NCBI GenBank assembly: GCA_016584305.1
Contig: JACEEZ010000329.1
Coordinates: 365,001 to 429,000, forward strand
Origin: Chionoecetes opilio
Lineage: Eukaryota; Arthropoda; Malacostraca; Decapoda; Majidae
Direction: 5' to 3'
Length of the DNA: 64,000 nt
The position numbers were made by a program, and so were the translations under genes. Shown here one piece after another: positions 22,805-35,515 of the stretch. The notes under the pieces are model-generated. The model searched no databases. It was not told where the DNA came from and worked only from the letters and a program-made list of their open reading frames with translations. Every line of letters starts with the position of its first letter. Positions within the stretch are counted from its first letter, which is position 1.

Positions 22805-25294
22805 GGCGTCTCATCCGTGCCTGGCGTGGCGTCGCTTCCGTGCCTGCCGTGGCGTCGCTTCAGTGTCTGTCGTGGCGTCGCGCGTTCAGACACTGACCGT
22901 CGTGGGCAAGATTATTTAACATTGTGCCAGAAACAACTTTATTTGTTGACAGTAGTTATAAGAGTATTGCCCCATGCACTTTGTTTTTGTAGATTTGTCT
23001 GTTTCAGTTGTTAAGGGGAGGACTCTAATATTTAAGGGCACAGTCTGATAAATGTCCGCGCGGCGCTCTGGGATGAGCCTCAAGAATGCTACCGTCAAGA
23101 ACACTATAGTTGCCACTGCACTTATGTCGCCAGGTGCCATATATTACGGATTTTAGCATCACTACTGATTTGTATGTGCCACTAAAGAGGCCTGCACATT
23201 AGTTTATATTATGGACCTGTCTCCAGTGGCACATACAAGTCTGTAGTGATGCAAAAGTTAATAATATATGGCACCTGGCGACATTGGTGCAGTGGCGACT
23301 ATAGTGTTGTTGACGGTAAATCAATCAATGGCAAAACGTGGTGACTGTGGTTATTGCTATTATTACTGTTATCATTATTTAGCCAAGCTCATGTACACAG
23401 TATTCAAATAACTATTTTTATGACATACAATTGCTATATTTATGTATAAAATTACAATTAACTTTCTTACAGTTTAATGGAATATAATGTATGCGAGTGA
23501 CATACAATGAATTATTCGAAATATATTTTGGCCTGTGGTCAATCACTTCAGTGCAGCGACAGTTATCAGCTCAAGATCATTCCTCGTTAACCCAAACATT
23601 AGTTAGTAAGCAAGTAACAATTGAAATCTTAAAATACTAAAAAAATTCAAATATATGTACAGTATCTCTGAATCCACTTGTAATCCCCTTGTAATGTTAC
23701 AAGTGAACTCTTTAAAAATAACATTAAAAAATTAAGATTTTAGAAATCCCCTGATGTCGGGCCTCGAGAGCTGGCAAGTGTGGCTGCCTGCCCGCCACAA
23801 TACTGGGGTTTAAATTACTGACTCCAGTATTCAAGCACTATTTTTTCTTGCAATGATATAATGTAAGATTATATTAATCTGTTAATAGAAATATCGATGA
23901 AATCTTACCAATCAGAAAATGGCAATTTATTAATGCCCCAGTCCTTAGAAATATTACCACACATTATAAAGCAGTAGGATACCTTAGTGTTGCTGTAGCA
24001 GTCTGTGATGCTTAGCACAGCTTGACAGAAGCTACACCCGGAAAATGTAGTTTGCTGAAGACACCAGTGCAGACTCCAGTTCAACCCAACAAAAACATAA
24101 ATATCCGTGATAAGACCTGTAATAATGTTAGTAGCTACACTGGGTTGTTTTCAGTAACTATATTCATATATAGCTATATATAATAAATTTATACTGCAAA
24201 GGAAACAGGGTACCTTGCAACCAGACTGGGAAACAGGTGCCTCAGGTAGCCTAGAGAAACAACCTATGTACGTACACTACTGCTAAACGGTCACAACACA
24301 ACCAAGTGGAGGTCTGGCCTACTGTCAACAAAACCAGATATTAATTCAAAGACAAATTATGAAATTATAAATGGGAGAACTTAATTATTGAACCCACAAG
24401 TATTGGTTTGCATTCAACAATTGTAGTTATTTCAAAGCAATAGTGCACTAATTATTATTAATTATACTCCAAACGGGTCAAGGATGTCTTAACCACACCT
24501 ATGTAAAGTGGTATCTGGGCTTCCATTTGTGTTGCAATTCGTGGCAGTGTTCGATATCCAGTATTTTGTTTTCCTTTAAAGGATGTCAAATCCTAAATCA
24601 ACATTCCATTTGTTTATCCAAGGCATTGTAACTATTCAATGTATTCCCCACACCAACCCACAAAGCTTCTCTGCACTACAATAAAACTTACATGCTATTG
24701 GAACTTTGTCTATCCTGCATAGCAAAATCCATTGTTATAACTAGTTCCTTTGTATAGCCTCTAATAAATTTACCCCCCAAATAAAATATCTACTCATTAC
24801 CCCAGCTCTACCTTAATTAAGATCATATCTACTCTATATCTACTGATTTGAAATTAGAAGTCACTAATCTTCTTGTCCAGTAAAGGAAAGTCTCCAATCC
24901 ACATTCTGTTTATTGGAAATCACTCATACACTTCAATTATTATTTCAAACCATCTCGGGCTAGTTGCACTTACACACTTATATAGCTCGTACAAACATAC
25001 AGGGTTGTGCTGCATACGTTATGGCAATGAGGATGATTACAGATGATCATGATGTGACGCATAACCCACCCACAGAGGGTATAGTCCCAAGGGCAGACCT
25101 GCAGTCCACCGACACAGCCATGCCAGTCCGGACTTCAGGTCAACACGATTGAAGCTTCTCATCCCAACATTAACGTATGATCAGAGGCTTCGATCTGTAT
25201 AGGTGGTGGTGGTGATTGTGGTGGGGTGGGGTGGGATTTGGGCAAATGGGAGGGGAAAAGGGGGGTGGGTAGGGATAAGGGAGGGGGGAAGGGC
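22805..25294. other. Convergent intergenic interval ABAT / calreticulin
   Basis: Contains the ABAT 3' UTR, one foldback MITE and AT-rich DNA with no further gene. A TTTATT at 24909-24914 would read AATAAA on the minus strand and is a possible calreticulin poly(A) signal about 385 bp after its stop; tentative. Confidence 0.55.
23092..23316. mobile_element. Foldback MITE with TA target duplication
   Basis: Inverted arms of about 95 bp: left starts CCGTCAAGAACACTATAG, right ends CTATAGTGTTGTTGACGG. Shared arm motifs include GTCGCCAGGTGCCATATA and GTATGTGCCACT. Flanking TA at 23090-23091 and 23317-23318 fits a Tc1/mariner-type target. Only about 35 bp separate the arms. Confidence 0.8.
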
Positions 25295-26292
25295 TTAGAG
25301 CTCATCATGACCCAACTCATCCTCGATGTCTTCGTCTTCCTCATCATCCAGGTCTTCATCCTCCTCATCCTCATTATCTTCCTTGCTATCTTCAGCTGCC
25401 TTGGCCTCATCCTCGGCCTTCTTCCTCTCCTCTTCATCCTGTCCATCCTTCATCTTCTTGGCCTCGTCCCTGGTGGATCCCCAGGTCTCCTCGCCGATGA
25501 GCTTTGCCTCCTCGATGTCGTCGCTGATCAGGAAGTTGTCAAAGATGGTGCCGCTCTTCACCTGCCACAGATCCAGACCCACAGAGCAAACCTCATCGTA
25601 CTTGTACAGCTCTGGCTCCGGGGTGTACTCGGGGTTGTCAATCTCGGGGTGAACCCAGGGCCCCTTGTAGTCAGGGTTGTCAATCTGCTTGGGTTTCCAC
25701 TCGCCCTTGTAGTCGGGGTTGTCAATCATGGGTGGCTCCCACTCGCCGTCCATCTCGTCGTCCCAGTCCTCGGGCTTTGTGGCGTCTGGGTCGGGGATGT
25801 GCTCGGGTTGGTCCCAGTCCTCGGGCTTGGTGTCGTCAGGGTCGGGGATGGTGGAGCGGTCGTCCCAGTCCTCTGGCTTGCTCGCGTCTGGGTCCTTGAC
25901 CTGCTTGGGTGGCAGTATGTCCCAGTCCTCCTCTAGCTCCCCAGACTGTGCCTTCTCGTTGTCGATGAGCACCTCGTAGGTGTTGTCGGGCTTCACGATC
26001 AGAGTGTAGAGGTGGGAGAAGACGTCGTCCTTGCATCGGATCTCCTTCTTAATGAGGTGGTTCTGGCCCTTGTAGTTGAAGATGACATGGACCTTCTTTG
26101 TTCCTGGACCACAGATGTCGGGGCCTGGGGAAGAGATGACTAGTTGTAACTGATACAAGAATATATAACTTTAAATTTTTTAAATTCCATTAAAATTCTT
26201 TTTTGTTTAGGATGTGCGAATTAAAATAGGTACAGTAAAACACTTATAACTCTGCACTGTATAACTCTGAATTTGAACTGTGCATGGCAAAT

Positions 26293-26324
<32 letters not shown>

Positions 26325-29300
26325 CACCTATGCCTATAGCGCGTGTAGGTAGTGAGCTCCAGGGGTGGGATGGTAGGCCCTGGAGGCTCACTCGAGGGCT
26401 GTGATGGTTGGCTCTCGCCGGTGGTGGCGCAGGCAGGATTGTTATAGTGACTTGTGATTAGAGGCTCATGCCGCCCCTTGTGTCCTCCCTTGCACTCACA
26501 GTCGAAGGTAGAGTTAATGGACAGGGCATGTGGGTGTTCTTAGGCCACTCGACAGTGCAGAAAGATTTCAAGTGGATTTATGGGTCTCTGGATCGAACTC
26601 GGGTCTTCGAGAACGCCACCCGATGACGCTAACCACTCTGCTACCGCCTCGCCTAAACTGCATCTCGTGGTTTTCACTGCATATCATGCCCTCACAACCT
26701 CTTATGTGAACATTTAAACAGAAAGTCTGCAAAAAATAATGTATCTCGGCATATTGATGTTATAACTGCATCTCTTCGCTTACACTCGGCATATCGTCAG
26801 TCGCATAAAGTCGTATTTTAGTCCTTTTGATCTTTTCCTGCAGGCTCAGGCTCTTCAATTTCCTTCCCTTCCTGCTGGAGACAACCTTGCGTGATGGAGC
26901 TGACATCTTGAAATACAGTACTGCATGATGTAATCCCAAAACACTTAAAATAGGTGGCAAAGTAAATCAAAGGTCGGGAACGAGCGTGTATGCTGTCAGC
27001 TGAGCCGTGTTTATGTCGTCAAATCAGTCTTGGATACTAATTCCGTTTTTTGTGGAAATTGAAAAATAATTGGTTTCTGCTTCAAAAACACAAGCTTGGT
27101 AGGAGCCGAAATAATCAATGCAAAACATTACAAACAATATCACAAAGTAGTATAACCACATTTCAGCAAGTGAAAGGATTGGTATTCGTAATCCAAGACT
27201 GTGCTTGGACGACAAAAACACTGCTCAGCCTACACGCTGGTTCCCGACCTTTGCTTTAATTTGCCACCTATTTTACATGTTTTGGGATTACATCATACTG
27301 TATATCAAGATGTCTGCTCCATCACGCAAAGGTGTCTCCAGCAGGAAGGGAATGAAATTGAAGAGCCTGAGCCTGCAGGAAAAGGTGAAAGTGCTGGCAA
27401 GGATGGATGCAGGTGCATCCATGCGTACTATTTGTGCTTAGTTTGATATCAAATTTAGCACATTCTACCCGTTCACTGGTAAGTGTAGTTTTTATGCTTT
27501 TACAGTACTGTATTTCTTTTCTTTCTTTTTTCCCCCATATCAGAGGAGGACATTGCATAACTGCACATTGAAAAACTCGGCAAGGGCCAGAGCCCCTATC
27601 GTGCAGAGTTATAAGGCTTTTACTGTATTGAAATTTTTTTATGAGCGAACTGCTGTTTGTGCCACCCTAAATGTTTGGGAGGCCACATGTATGAAAAATT
27701 CAAAAATGTACATGTGCAGACAAGTGATAATGATAATGCAGGCCTAACACTAAGATATACGTAATTCTGACTTCACCATTAGCCTAGTTCAAAAACAATA
27801 CCCAAACATGTTCAATATCAAAAGTATCAGAATATTGATTGCTATTTTGACAAAGGACAGAGGAGCAATAGTAATAATTTACAACCACACAAATACCAAC
27901 AACCACCCATGTGAAGACCTTCAGCTTACCGAACATGATGAGGTAGGGGGAGTCCCCGTGCATGTCCTTCTGGTCAAGGGAGCAGTCGAACACCTTGAGG
28001 TAGCCGCCACCACAGTCAATGTTCTGTTCATGCTTCACGGTGAACTGGATCACCAGGGGCTTGCCCTTGTTGCCGAACGGCTCAAACTTGGTGGACAGGC
28101 CGTAGAAGCGAGCATCCTGGCAAAATTCAACGTTCCATCAGTATTGTGACTTGAATGGGGAAGTTAATTCTAAAGAAAACAAGCTGGTCATGTCACCAGC
28201 ACTTCCTTCGTGATAATACTACACATATGCAGGCAAATCTACACCACCCTCTACCTGCCAGTGTTTCAGAAACACCAATCATTTAATCCTAGATGGCAGC
28301 AATAGTTTATAAAAGATTTAAACTGTTGAAAACTTGTATACTTAATGAAGTATTAGTTGACTGGAGTGCGATTAAATTTAAACTTTACTACTGAGTAATG
28401 TCACTAAGTGAGCAAATTACTTTTTCCCGGCCATCACAATGGGTTCAGCTAAAACACTACAGTATGAAAGCTTTCATACTTACAAGCCTGCAAGTTTACA
28501 GAACTTTTAGGACTGAGGAATGAAGTAAGACATAGCAAGGGGCATGAAGCATCACGCTATAAGATTTTGATGCTCACTGATGGTCACGGGAAAAGTGCTA
28601 AGCTCTGCCAAAGTTGATCTGGGCATTTTCACAGCAACCTAGGCCATCAGTAATAATTGAAATAAAGCAATGAACTCTTATAATGGGTGTGGCTGATGTG
28701 TTTTTTCAGTTAATTGAAGAGCACTTCATTGACAATCATCCAAAATTTCAAGGATCTGTCAATAACTTTTTTTCAGCGCCCAAAAGTGTTCAAATGTTGG
28801 ACAGAACTTGGCGTCTCATTTAATTAATTTAATTATTGGAATTGCCATTACTAATGCTTGTGTATATGTAAAATGTATTATTTACCACAATTAAAATAGG
28901 TTAATGATATAAAATATACGCATTAAATGTAATATGTATAATTTATATATTCAGCGCCGACATCGTTTATGTTACACTAATTTTTCCGTCCACAATGTCC
29001 ACTCCGACACATCGGTCTTTATCTTATACCAGAATATATGAAAGTCTATTGTTTTTCATTGATATACAAGACACACAAGGGACTATATATAGTCCCTTGT
29101 GTGTCTTGTTATATCAATGAAAAACAATAGACTTCATATATTCTGGCATAAGATATAGACCGATGTGTCAGAGTGGACATTGTGGATGGAAAAATTAGTG
29201 TAACAAACAATGTCTGCGCTGAATATATAAATTACATAATTACATTTAACGCGTATATTTTATAACATTAACCTATTTTAATTGTGGTAAATATATACAA

Positions 29301-32300
29301 AAATTTGGTGTGTTCAGTTTTCAAGTTGTTGAATAAACTTTTTACAGTTGTCGCAATGTATTTTTGTTACTGTGAAATTATCATAATATCTGCAGCTTTT
29401 TGGTAAAAATATTCTATATAATATACAATTGATCCTTCAATATTCACTGGAACCAAAGTGATAAAACTATCTAAATTTTTGTACTGTTGAAACATGATGG
29501 CCTAGGTTACTGTGAAAATGCCCATTTAGTCATTTGGGTTCATATGAATCTTATTACCCTTGAACCTAAGATGTATCATGTCTATTTCCATTCTTATCTT
29601 CCACACATATTTACTCAGTCAATCCACAAGATAATCTACTAAGGACAGACTTCACCACTAATCAGTTTCACCAAATTAGCTACAACCAATAAGTTACTAC
29701 CTGATGTCCTCATACTCTGAATAATCACTGAAACTCATTTCATGATCAAGCTCTTAAGTGTTTTCCCCTGGTTTCCTGTCCTCTTCGTGACTTCACATGG
29801 TTTCTTTCCTATGACTTTCTTTGTATAGCTTCTATGGTTTCTCAGGAACTCTTAAAATGGGCATTCCCAACTGAAATCTGTCATAAGCCTAGCAATTTGC
29901 GTAGATGCAAAATTCACACCCTGAAAATAGCAGATTTTATATACAATGGGATGTATGCCATGGAAGGTTTGAATATGAAATAATGGGTGACATTTAAAGA
30001 TTTTTTCTTCCATAAAACTATATCTACTGTATAAGAGATACTTTGGTAAAAGAAACTAACCATTTGGGTAATTGGTAAATACTAACCATTTGGGTTATAG
30101 GAAAACAAGGATGACCTACTACTACTGACCGTATACTTGTCTTAATTATATTATGAAAGTTAATTCACAGCAAACATTAGAATATCAATTTGAAAATAGA
30201 ATCCTTCACTTTTCACTGATGAACCAACTAAAACATTCATGCAAACAATATTATTTCATTAAAAATAGACAAAATATTAATGACTCAAGACATTTTACTC
30301 TTGCTTATAAGAAGTAAAGTCTGCTGCAGATAAGACAACTTTTCAACACGACTCAACATAATCAATAATTAAGATAATTTGTACTTCTTACATCATAACT
30401 ACTTAGTTCCAACCCCAAGAAACATGTGAATTTCTTAAGTAATGAAAACTGATCAATAAAAGTAATTAAACTAAATGCCTTAATCTAAGTAATCTTAATT
30501 TCAAAATAATGAAAATTATTCAATAATTAATGTAAAGAAAGTCCTTAATCTCAAAGTAATGAAAACTGGTCAATAATTAAACGAAAGAAAGCCTTAATCT
30601 GAGCAGTAACGGGAAAAAAAGACTTATGAAACAGATTGAGGCCCACAATGCTATGAAGGTAAATAATTAATAATCATAATACTTAATCTTCAATCTTTTC
30701 ATTTATACAAAAACCTTAGAAAAGAACACATTACAGAAATCTTATTACTGAAAAAGGACAACAGTGAACAATTAGAAAAGATTTGATTTTTTTTGGAATG
30801 CAAGACAAGCTCTGAAGACTACCGCAAACACAAGACTAATAGCAAGTATAGAGGACAGAAATGGGAGTCTTAGAATAGGCTTATCCCAACATATCTAATC
30901 TCCATAGTGCACTCACCTGGGAGGTTTGGATTCCCTTGTCCTTCTCAGCGTCGCCATAAAACTTTCCAGGTGTTAACTTGAACTTGCCAAACTCCTTCCC
31001 TTTGTTCTCTGACTGCACCCACCGAGACACATAGCCTGCAAAGGGAAAAGAAAACACCTGAAATAACACGTCAACAACAGACTGGCTGCTACCTAGACTA
31101 ACTATTTTATATAATTAATTGGATTCCTGTTTTAAATAAATGGCTTGTTTAACATAACTTACTTTAAATATCTGGCAAAATTTGTGCGCATTTTCCTGAT
31201 AAGAAAAAACTAACCTAGTACATGGTTCAAATTTGACACAAGTCTTACATATTTACAGTAATCCACTTCCCCTAACATTAAAAGACCAAGGTTAGGCATG
31301 TAGAGTGGTCTAGATGAAACAAAGCAAAATTTTCAGGGTTACATGTGAAAAAAGTATTAAGATTCTGGCACAACTACTGATGTCCAGCATTATAGCATGT
31401 CCAATGAAATTAAACGCCAATTAGGGTTCATCAGACAAAATTTAGGTTTAAAACTAATCATCCAAATTGGTTCTGGCCGCAATGACTGGCTAGAACGATG
31501 AATGGCACGAAATAACTAAGTTGAATTCATTAAAAATAATTAAACCAGATTGGCCTAATTAGTTAAAGACCGCAAATAATAGGTAAAACTTAAATAGCAG
31601 TAAATGCCTAAATACTAATAAATAAAACCTTACTTAATTGCTACATAATTCCCTTATACTTAACACCTTACAAGCGCCTTTCTCACTAACAAAGATCCAT
31701 CTAACATTCCAGTTCAATTAAAGGTAAAGTTAAAGACCGCAAACAAATAAATGCTAATAACCTGAATTTAATACATACATCCCCTGTTGACTGAACACCT
31801 AAGCGCCATTCCCTCACTAACACGCAAAGACTAATCACCCCAGTATCAGTTAAAGGTAAAGTTAAAGACCGCAAAATAAATAAAAAACCTGAATTAATAC
31901 ATTCAATCCCTTTGACATCTGCACCTCACAAGCGCTTCACCCTCACTAACATTATCATAAAAGACTAATCTAACATCTCGGCATCCGCCAAGGAAACTGT
32001 GCCACGTCGCCTTACAACTGAACCCTCGCAACGTGTACGGGCGAGGAGTGGTCGCTTTTCCCGGCGCCTCCCCCTCCCCGCTAACCGCCCCCCCGCTCCC
32101 CCTACCACCACCACCATCCACGCATACCCCCTCCCGCTCCCCCCTCCCACCACAACCACAGCTGTCCACTCACCATGCGGGAAAATGTGAAAGCAAAAAG
32201 AACATTCACAGTTTTTGGACGACCAGGGAAGAGGAAAGAAAGTATGAAAACAAAAGACAATAAGAGTAGACAACTAACTAAAGACAGCAGCAAGAAGAAA

Positions 32301-33207
32301 ATCAGGGAGTGCCGATAAAAAACGCGATTCCCGACCCACAACTGAACTGGCAAGGAAAGATCAATGTACCTGACGAAGGAAGGGGAATTTAGTGACTCGT
32401 GCCCTTAGTAACTCCAAAACGTGAGAATGTAACATGCGGGAATTAGAAAATGAAACTGGTGCAAGGAGAAAAAAAAAACACTAATATACTCCCTGAAGGT
32501 TCTCGTTTAACAGTCTTAATCAACTTTAGCACTATGAAAGGCTTAGATTAATGCAATATTGAACATATACTGGGAGGGGGGAGGTAGTTTAGAGGCTTCA
32601 GTCGCGCTAATACTCTTGGCCACCCTCCCGAGCCCCTCCCCACCACACCCACTACCCAGCAACCCGACAGGAGGAAGAGGGAGGAATGCGGTGCGGCGTC
32701 CGGTAGTGGTAATGAGGAAATTAAGCTATAATGCGTACAGTAATGAATAACAGGCCATACTAGATGTACATTAACGCTGAAAAGGTAAATATAGACCCTT
32801 AAAACTGTACTTAAACATCAATACACACTTAACATACTGAGAAAAACTGTACTTTACGAGGCTCAAGAAATTATAAATATCTTTGAAGAGGTACGTAGCT
32901 ACATTAATTAACACTTTGCACTCTAGGAAAAAATCAAAATGAGCTAAATTAAAGTGACAAATCATTAATACAGTTGCGTAAATACTACAGTAATACATAA
33001 AACACATTAAGAACGGCCTGTCACACCCTTACGCCTCACAAAACTCTCCTTCACATTATCAACCCTAACTCTCCTTTACAGCAGTACTAACACCCCAAAG
33101 TATACACAGTTATGCTACTCACTCTCGTCGCTGAATGTCTCCTGGAAGTACACCTTGGCTTCCACCAGGGCGACCCCTAATAAGACTGCGAATAGGTGGA
33201 TCTTCAT
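25295..33207 (-). CDS. CALR: Calreticulin, complete
   Basis: ER-lumen lectin chaperone and calcium store protein. Coding exons (-): 33207-33123, 31035-30917, 28116-27930, 26124-25295; phases 1, 0, 1 agree and give 406 residues, the usual arthropod length. A signal peptide starts MKIHLFAVLLGVALVEA. The N-domain carries YVSRWVQSENKGKEFGKF, NKGKPLVIQFTVKHEQ and the cysteine pair in NIDCGGGYLKVFDC. The P-domain has three KPEDWD repeats, then GEWEPPMIDNPDYKGEW-type repeats; the C-domain is strongly acidic and ends HDEL, the ER-retrieval signal. Four CCAAT-N9-CCANN sites lie upstream, in line with unfolded-protein-response control known for this family. Introns hold a pogo-like foldback element, a palindrome and tandem repeats. 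Confidence 0.98.
26233..27625. mobile_element. pogo/Tigger-like foldback element in calreticulin intron 3
   Basis: Terminal inverted repeats CAGTAAAACACTTATAACTC (left) and its mirror GAGTTATAAGGCTTTTACTG (right) are flanked by TA at 26231-26232 and 27626-27627, the Tc1/mariner target. Two divergent partial copies of one transposase start lie head to head: 26904-26760 (-) and 27309-27438 (+), both reading MSAPSRK, then SLSLQEK. The right copy goes on KVKVLARMDAGASMRTI, which looks like the N-terminal CENP-B/pogo DNA-binding helix-turn-helix. Arms of about 200 bp (roughly 26830-27045 and 27180-27400) are inverted. A SINE is nested near the left end. No catalytic domain. Confidence 0.8.
26290..26655 (-). 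mobile_element. tRNA-derived SINE with poly(A) tail, nested
   Basis: The plus strand shows a 30-T run at 26296-26324 (poly(A) on minus) and ends with a reversed tRNA-like head: GCGAGGCGGTAGCAGAGTGG (box A) and CGAGTTCGATCC (box B). Sits inside the foldback element, so it inserted later. Confidence 0.75.
28862..29305. repeat. Large palindrome in calreticulin intron 2
   Basis: Centre GGGACTATATATAGTCCC at 29079-29096. Arms of about 215 bp match with few differences (ACACATCGGTC / GACCGATGTGT, TTTACCACAATTAAAATAGG and its mirror). A further outer pair, GGGCATTTTCACAGCAACC at 28622 and its mirror GTTACTGTGAAAATGCCC at 29507-29524, suggests the whole unit spans about 28618-29530. Probably a foldback transposon. 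Confidence 0.85.
30440..30610. repeat. Approx. 65-bp tandem repeat
   Basis: Three imperfect copies containing AATGAAAACTGGTCAATAATT and CCTTAATCT in calreticulin intron 2. Confidence 0.7.
31564..31975. repeat. Approx. 140-bp tandem repeat
   Basis: Three imperfect copies containing AGTTAAAGACCGCAAA, CAAGCGC and CCTCACTAAC in calreticulin intron 1. Confidence 0.75.
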
Positions 33208-33303
33208 TGCCCCGACTGATGGTCTGGAGTGGTGAGTGCGTGCGTCTGGTCTCTCCCTCTTCTACCCGGCGACTGCTTCGTATGAGTCTTGCTCGCCGAT
33301 ACA

Positions 33304-33322
33304 AGTGGAGGCTTCCCATTGG
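33304..33322 (-). promoter_or_regulatory. ERSE-like element 1 of calreticulin
   Basis: On the minus strand reads CCAAT-N9-CCACT, one base from the CCAAT-N9-CCACG element bound by NF-Y and ATF6/XBP1. The nearest site, about 100 bp upstream of the start codon. Confidence 0.6.
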
Positions 33323-33736
33323 TCGAGTCTGGGAGGGTGTATAGACGACTTGAATTTCTGTCATCATAGGATCCAGGTAATAACAAATGACAATCGGCAT
33401 CTAATTATTTTATTGTTACACCAAATTTTTATCATTATTAATCATCATTACCATTGAAAATTATGTTTATATAGTATTATAATTAAATAAATCAGTAAAA
33501 GAGCTTCAAAGTGGAATCCAGTGACATTCTGTTCGGCTTACATATGATTTAATTCTTGTTTTTTACGTGTTAATTATATTTTGTATGCAATATATATTAT
33601 TTGTTGTATCTTTGAAGTAAAACAAGCTTGCTATATATTGATGTTAAATAGTTAATCCTCTTACCCAACCCCAACCCTCCAGCCAAGGTAAACATTCTCC
33701 TTCGTCTATACATCAACACAGGCCCGGAGTGACTAA

Positions 33737-33755
33737 CTTGGAGTGTCGTGATTGG
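33737..33755 (-). promoter_or_regulatory. ERSE-like element 2
   Basis: Minus strand CCAAT-N9-CCAAG, one mismatch to the ERSE consensus. Confidence 0.5.
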
Positions 33756-33768
33756 CGGAGCATCCTCA

Positions 33769-33787
33769 CATGGACGACGCGGATTGG
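33769..33787 (-). promoter_or_regulatory. ERSE-like element 3
   Basis: Minus strand CCAAT-N9-CCATG, exact N9 spacing, one mismatch. Confidence 0.5.
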
Positions 33788-33799
33788 CGGTCACTATGT

Positions 33800-33818
33800 C
33801 ATGGACCTTCCTGATTGG
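33800..33818 (-). promoter_or_regulatory. ERSE-like element 4
   Basis: Minus strand CCAAT-N9-CCATG, the same half-sites as element 3 and 31 bp away. Confidence 0.5.
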
Positions 33819-33838
33819 TGCACGCATTTGTTTTGATG

Positions 33839-33846
33839 TGACGTCA
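33839..33846. promoter_or_regulatory. TGACGTCA (CRE/ATF-type) palindrome
   Basis: Perfect TGACGTCA directly beyond the ERSE-like cluster; bound by CREB/ATF bZIP factors in general. Assignment to calreticulin is inference from position. Confidence 0.45.
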
Positions 33847-34244
33847 TCTGGGAGGGATTTATTATTTTCCCTGATCCGGTATTTTTGTAGGTAATGTAAT
33901 AATATTGAATGAATGGAATGTGTACCGTAATTATTTCCGAGGGTCATGTGTTCTGAAATACAGTAGAAGTCACGTATCCTGTAATTCATTAGCTGTCATG
34001 TGTCTGAAATACAGTCCTTCATACACTCACACACTGGAAATATTTCGCCAATAATCTTAATTCATGTGTAGTCGTGGCATTCAGCTAATCATACCAAGTC
34101 ATTATAATCTGCCGTCCATTTCCTGGTCTAACCCTCCATCAGGTAGTAATATTTCCATTTAGTTTTGGTTTTTGAGCAATCCCGCTATTTTATTTTACTT
34201 TTTTTTTTCATGATAGACTGCTGTTTATTCAATAGTTTTGTGTT

Positions 34245-34506
34245 ACTGCAGTTTAATGCATTTCAAGGCACGTAGTTATAACCGTCCTCGACTTGTAGAT
34301 TTGACAATTTGCAGCATTTCTAACCCCTACAACAGCCGTCGGAAATTAAATATATAACAAAGGGGGTCTGAGGTGGCGAAAGAAAAAATTACCCAGTGAG
34401 GTTAGGTCACTCAATCAATGCCCAGCCTAGGTTAGTTAACTAGCTCCCTCCCCCCCAGTTATGTCATGTGAGTATTGGTCAATAGGGAATATTGTGCTGT
34501 TTTACC
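34245..34506 (+). mobile_element. ACTGCAGTTT-ended MITE, copy 3
   Basis: Starts ACTGCAGTTTAATGC and ends GGTCAATAGGGAATATT then TTTTACC. The core shares CCCCTACAACAGCCGTCGG with copy 2. Lies between calreticulin and the C19orf44-like gene. Confidence 0.75.
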
Positions 34507-35175
34507 AATCATTTTATAATTTTGGGTTGTCTAAATCACTTTATTTATCGGGGACTTTATCCTCAACGAACAAAGATTAATTATTAGTTATCAAAAGTAT
34601 ATCCAATCTATGCCTGTATCTCGGCGACGTGGAGAGACGAGGGAGTTTTGTGGCTATTATAAACAAGAGGAAAAGGCAATTCTTTATTACGTATCTTTAA
34701 AATTCATATTGAAACACGTAAGCAGTTTTGAGAAATGGCAGTTGCTAAGTAGAGGCTGCATATTATCCTTGGGCTGCATAGTACACTTCATATTATATCA
34801 GATTTGATAACGGAGGAGTCAGATATGAAGTAGTACCTATGCCCATAATGAACACCGCCCCTTAGCCAGTGTGTTATGACGTGTTTGCCCCTTCATTACT
34901 CTGACCTTGGATGAAATAGTAAGAATATTCAAATGGCATAGTGACTTTTATACATTTTATTGTATTTAATGTGAAAATAAGTTTCTCACTTTCTCAGCAA
35001 CATTATTAATTAAATTACTCAACACTCATCCACATAGCTACACCCCACTTCATATTTTATCACATTTATCTACATCCACACACCTCTAACACAGTCTCAT
35101 TCAGTCATATGCATGTCACTCATCCACCGTCTTCCATTCCATACTTTCATCATTGCATGGTCATAAGTATGTTGG

Positions 35176-35300
35176 TATAGGTAGTCTGGTGGCCTAATGG
35201 TTAGTCTCACAACACAAAGATCCAGAAGGTGAATCTCTAACCAGACAGAGAGTTTTTAGGAAGACTTTAGGAACAGTGATCTTTGGAGGGAGTGGCATAG
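35176..35300 (+). mobile_element. tRNA-like SINE head (degenerate)
   Basis: GGTGGCCTAATGGTTAGTCTC resembles a tRNA box A. Box B is poor (GGTGAATCTC). Followed by the reversed family B tail. Confidence 0.35.
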
Positions 35301-35311
35301 GGTGATTGTTA

Positions 35312-35354
<43 letters not shown>

Positions 35355-35392
35355 TGTATTTTCACCCGAAGGCATACAGTAAAAAAAAAAAA
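35312..35392 (-). mobile_element. Family B LINE/SINE tail with (ATT)n, reverse
   Basis: (AAT)n, then TTGTATTTTCACCCGAAGGC and an A-run: the mirror image of 6806-6892. Confidence 0.65.
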
Positions 35393-35515
35393 AAAAATTA
35401 TACAAACAGGAGTAAATGAACAAATGAATGAACTTAAGTATGCAAGAATTGATACTCATTGCTAACACGTCAATAACTTAATACTGTACCATTGTTTGTT
35501 TCCCTTTCAGAAACA

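Noticed and set aside
25226..25936. 236-codon plus-strand open frame
   Set aside because: Antisense shadow of the calreticulin final exon.
32000..32200. CpG-rich alternative promoter in calreticulin intron 1
   Set aside because: GC-rich and C-run-rich but no core promoter motif or exon could be supported.
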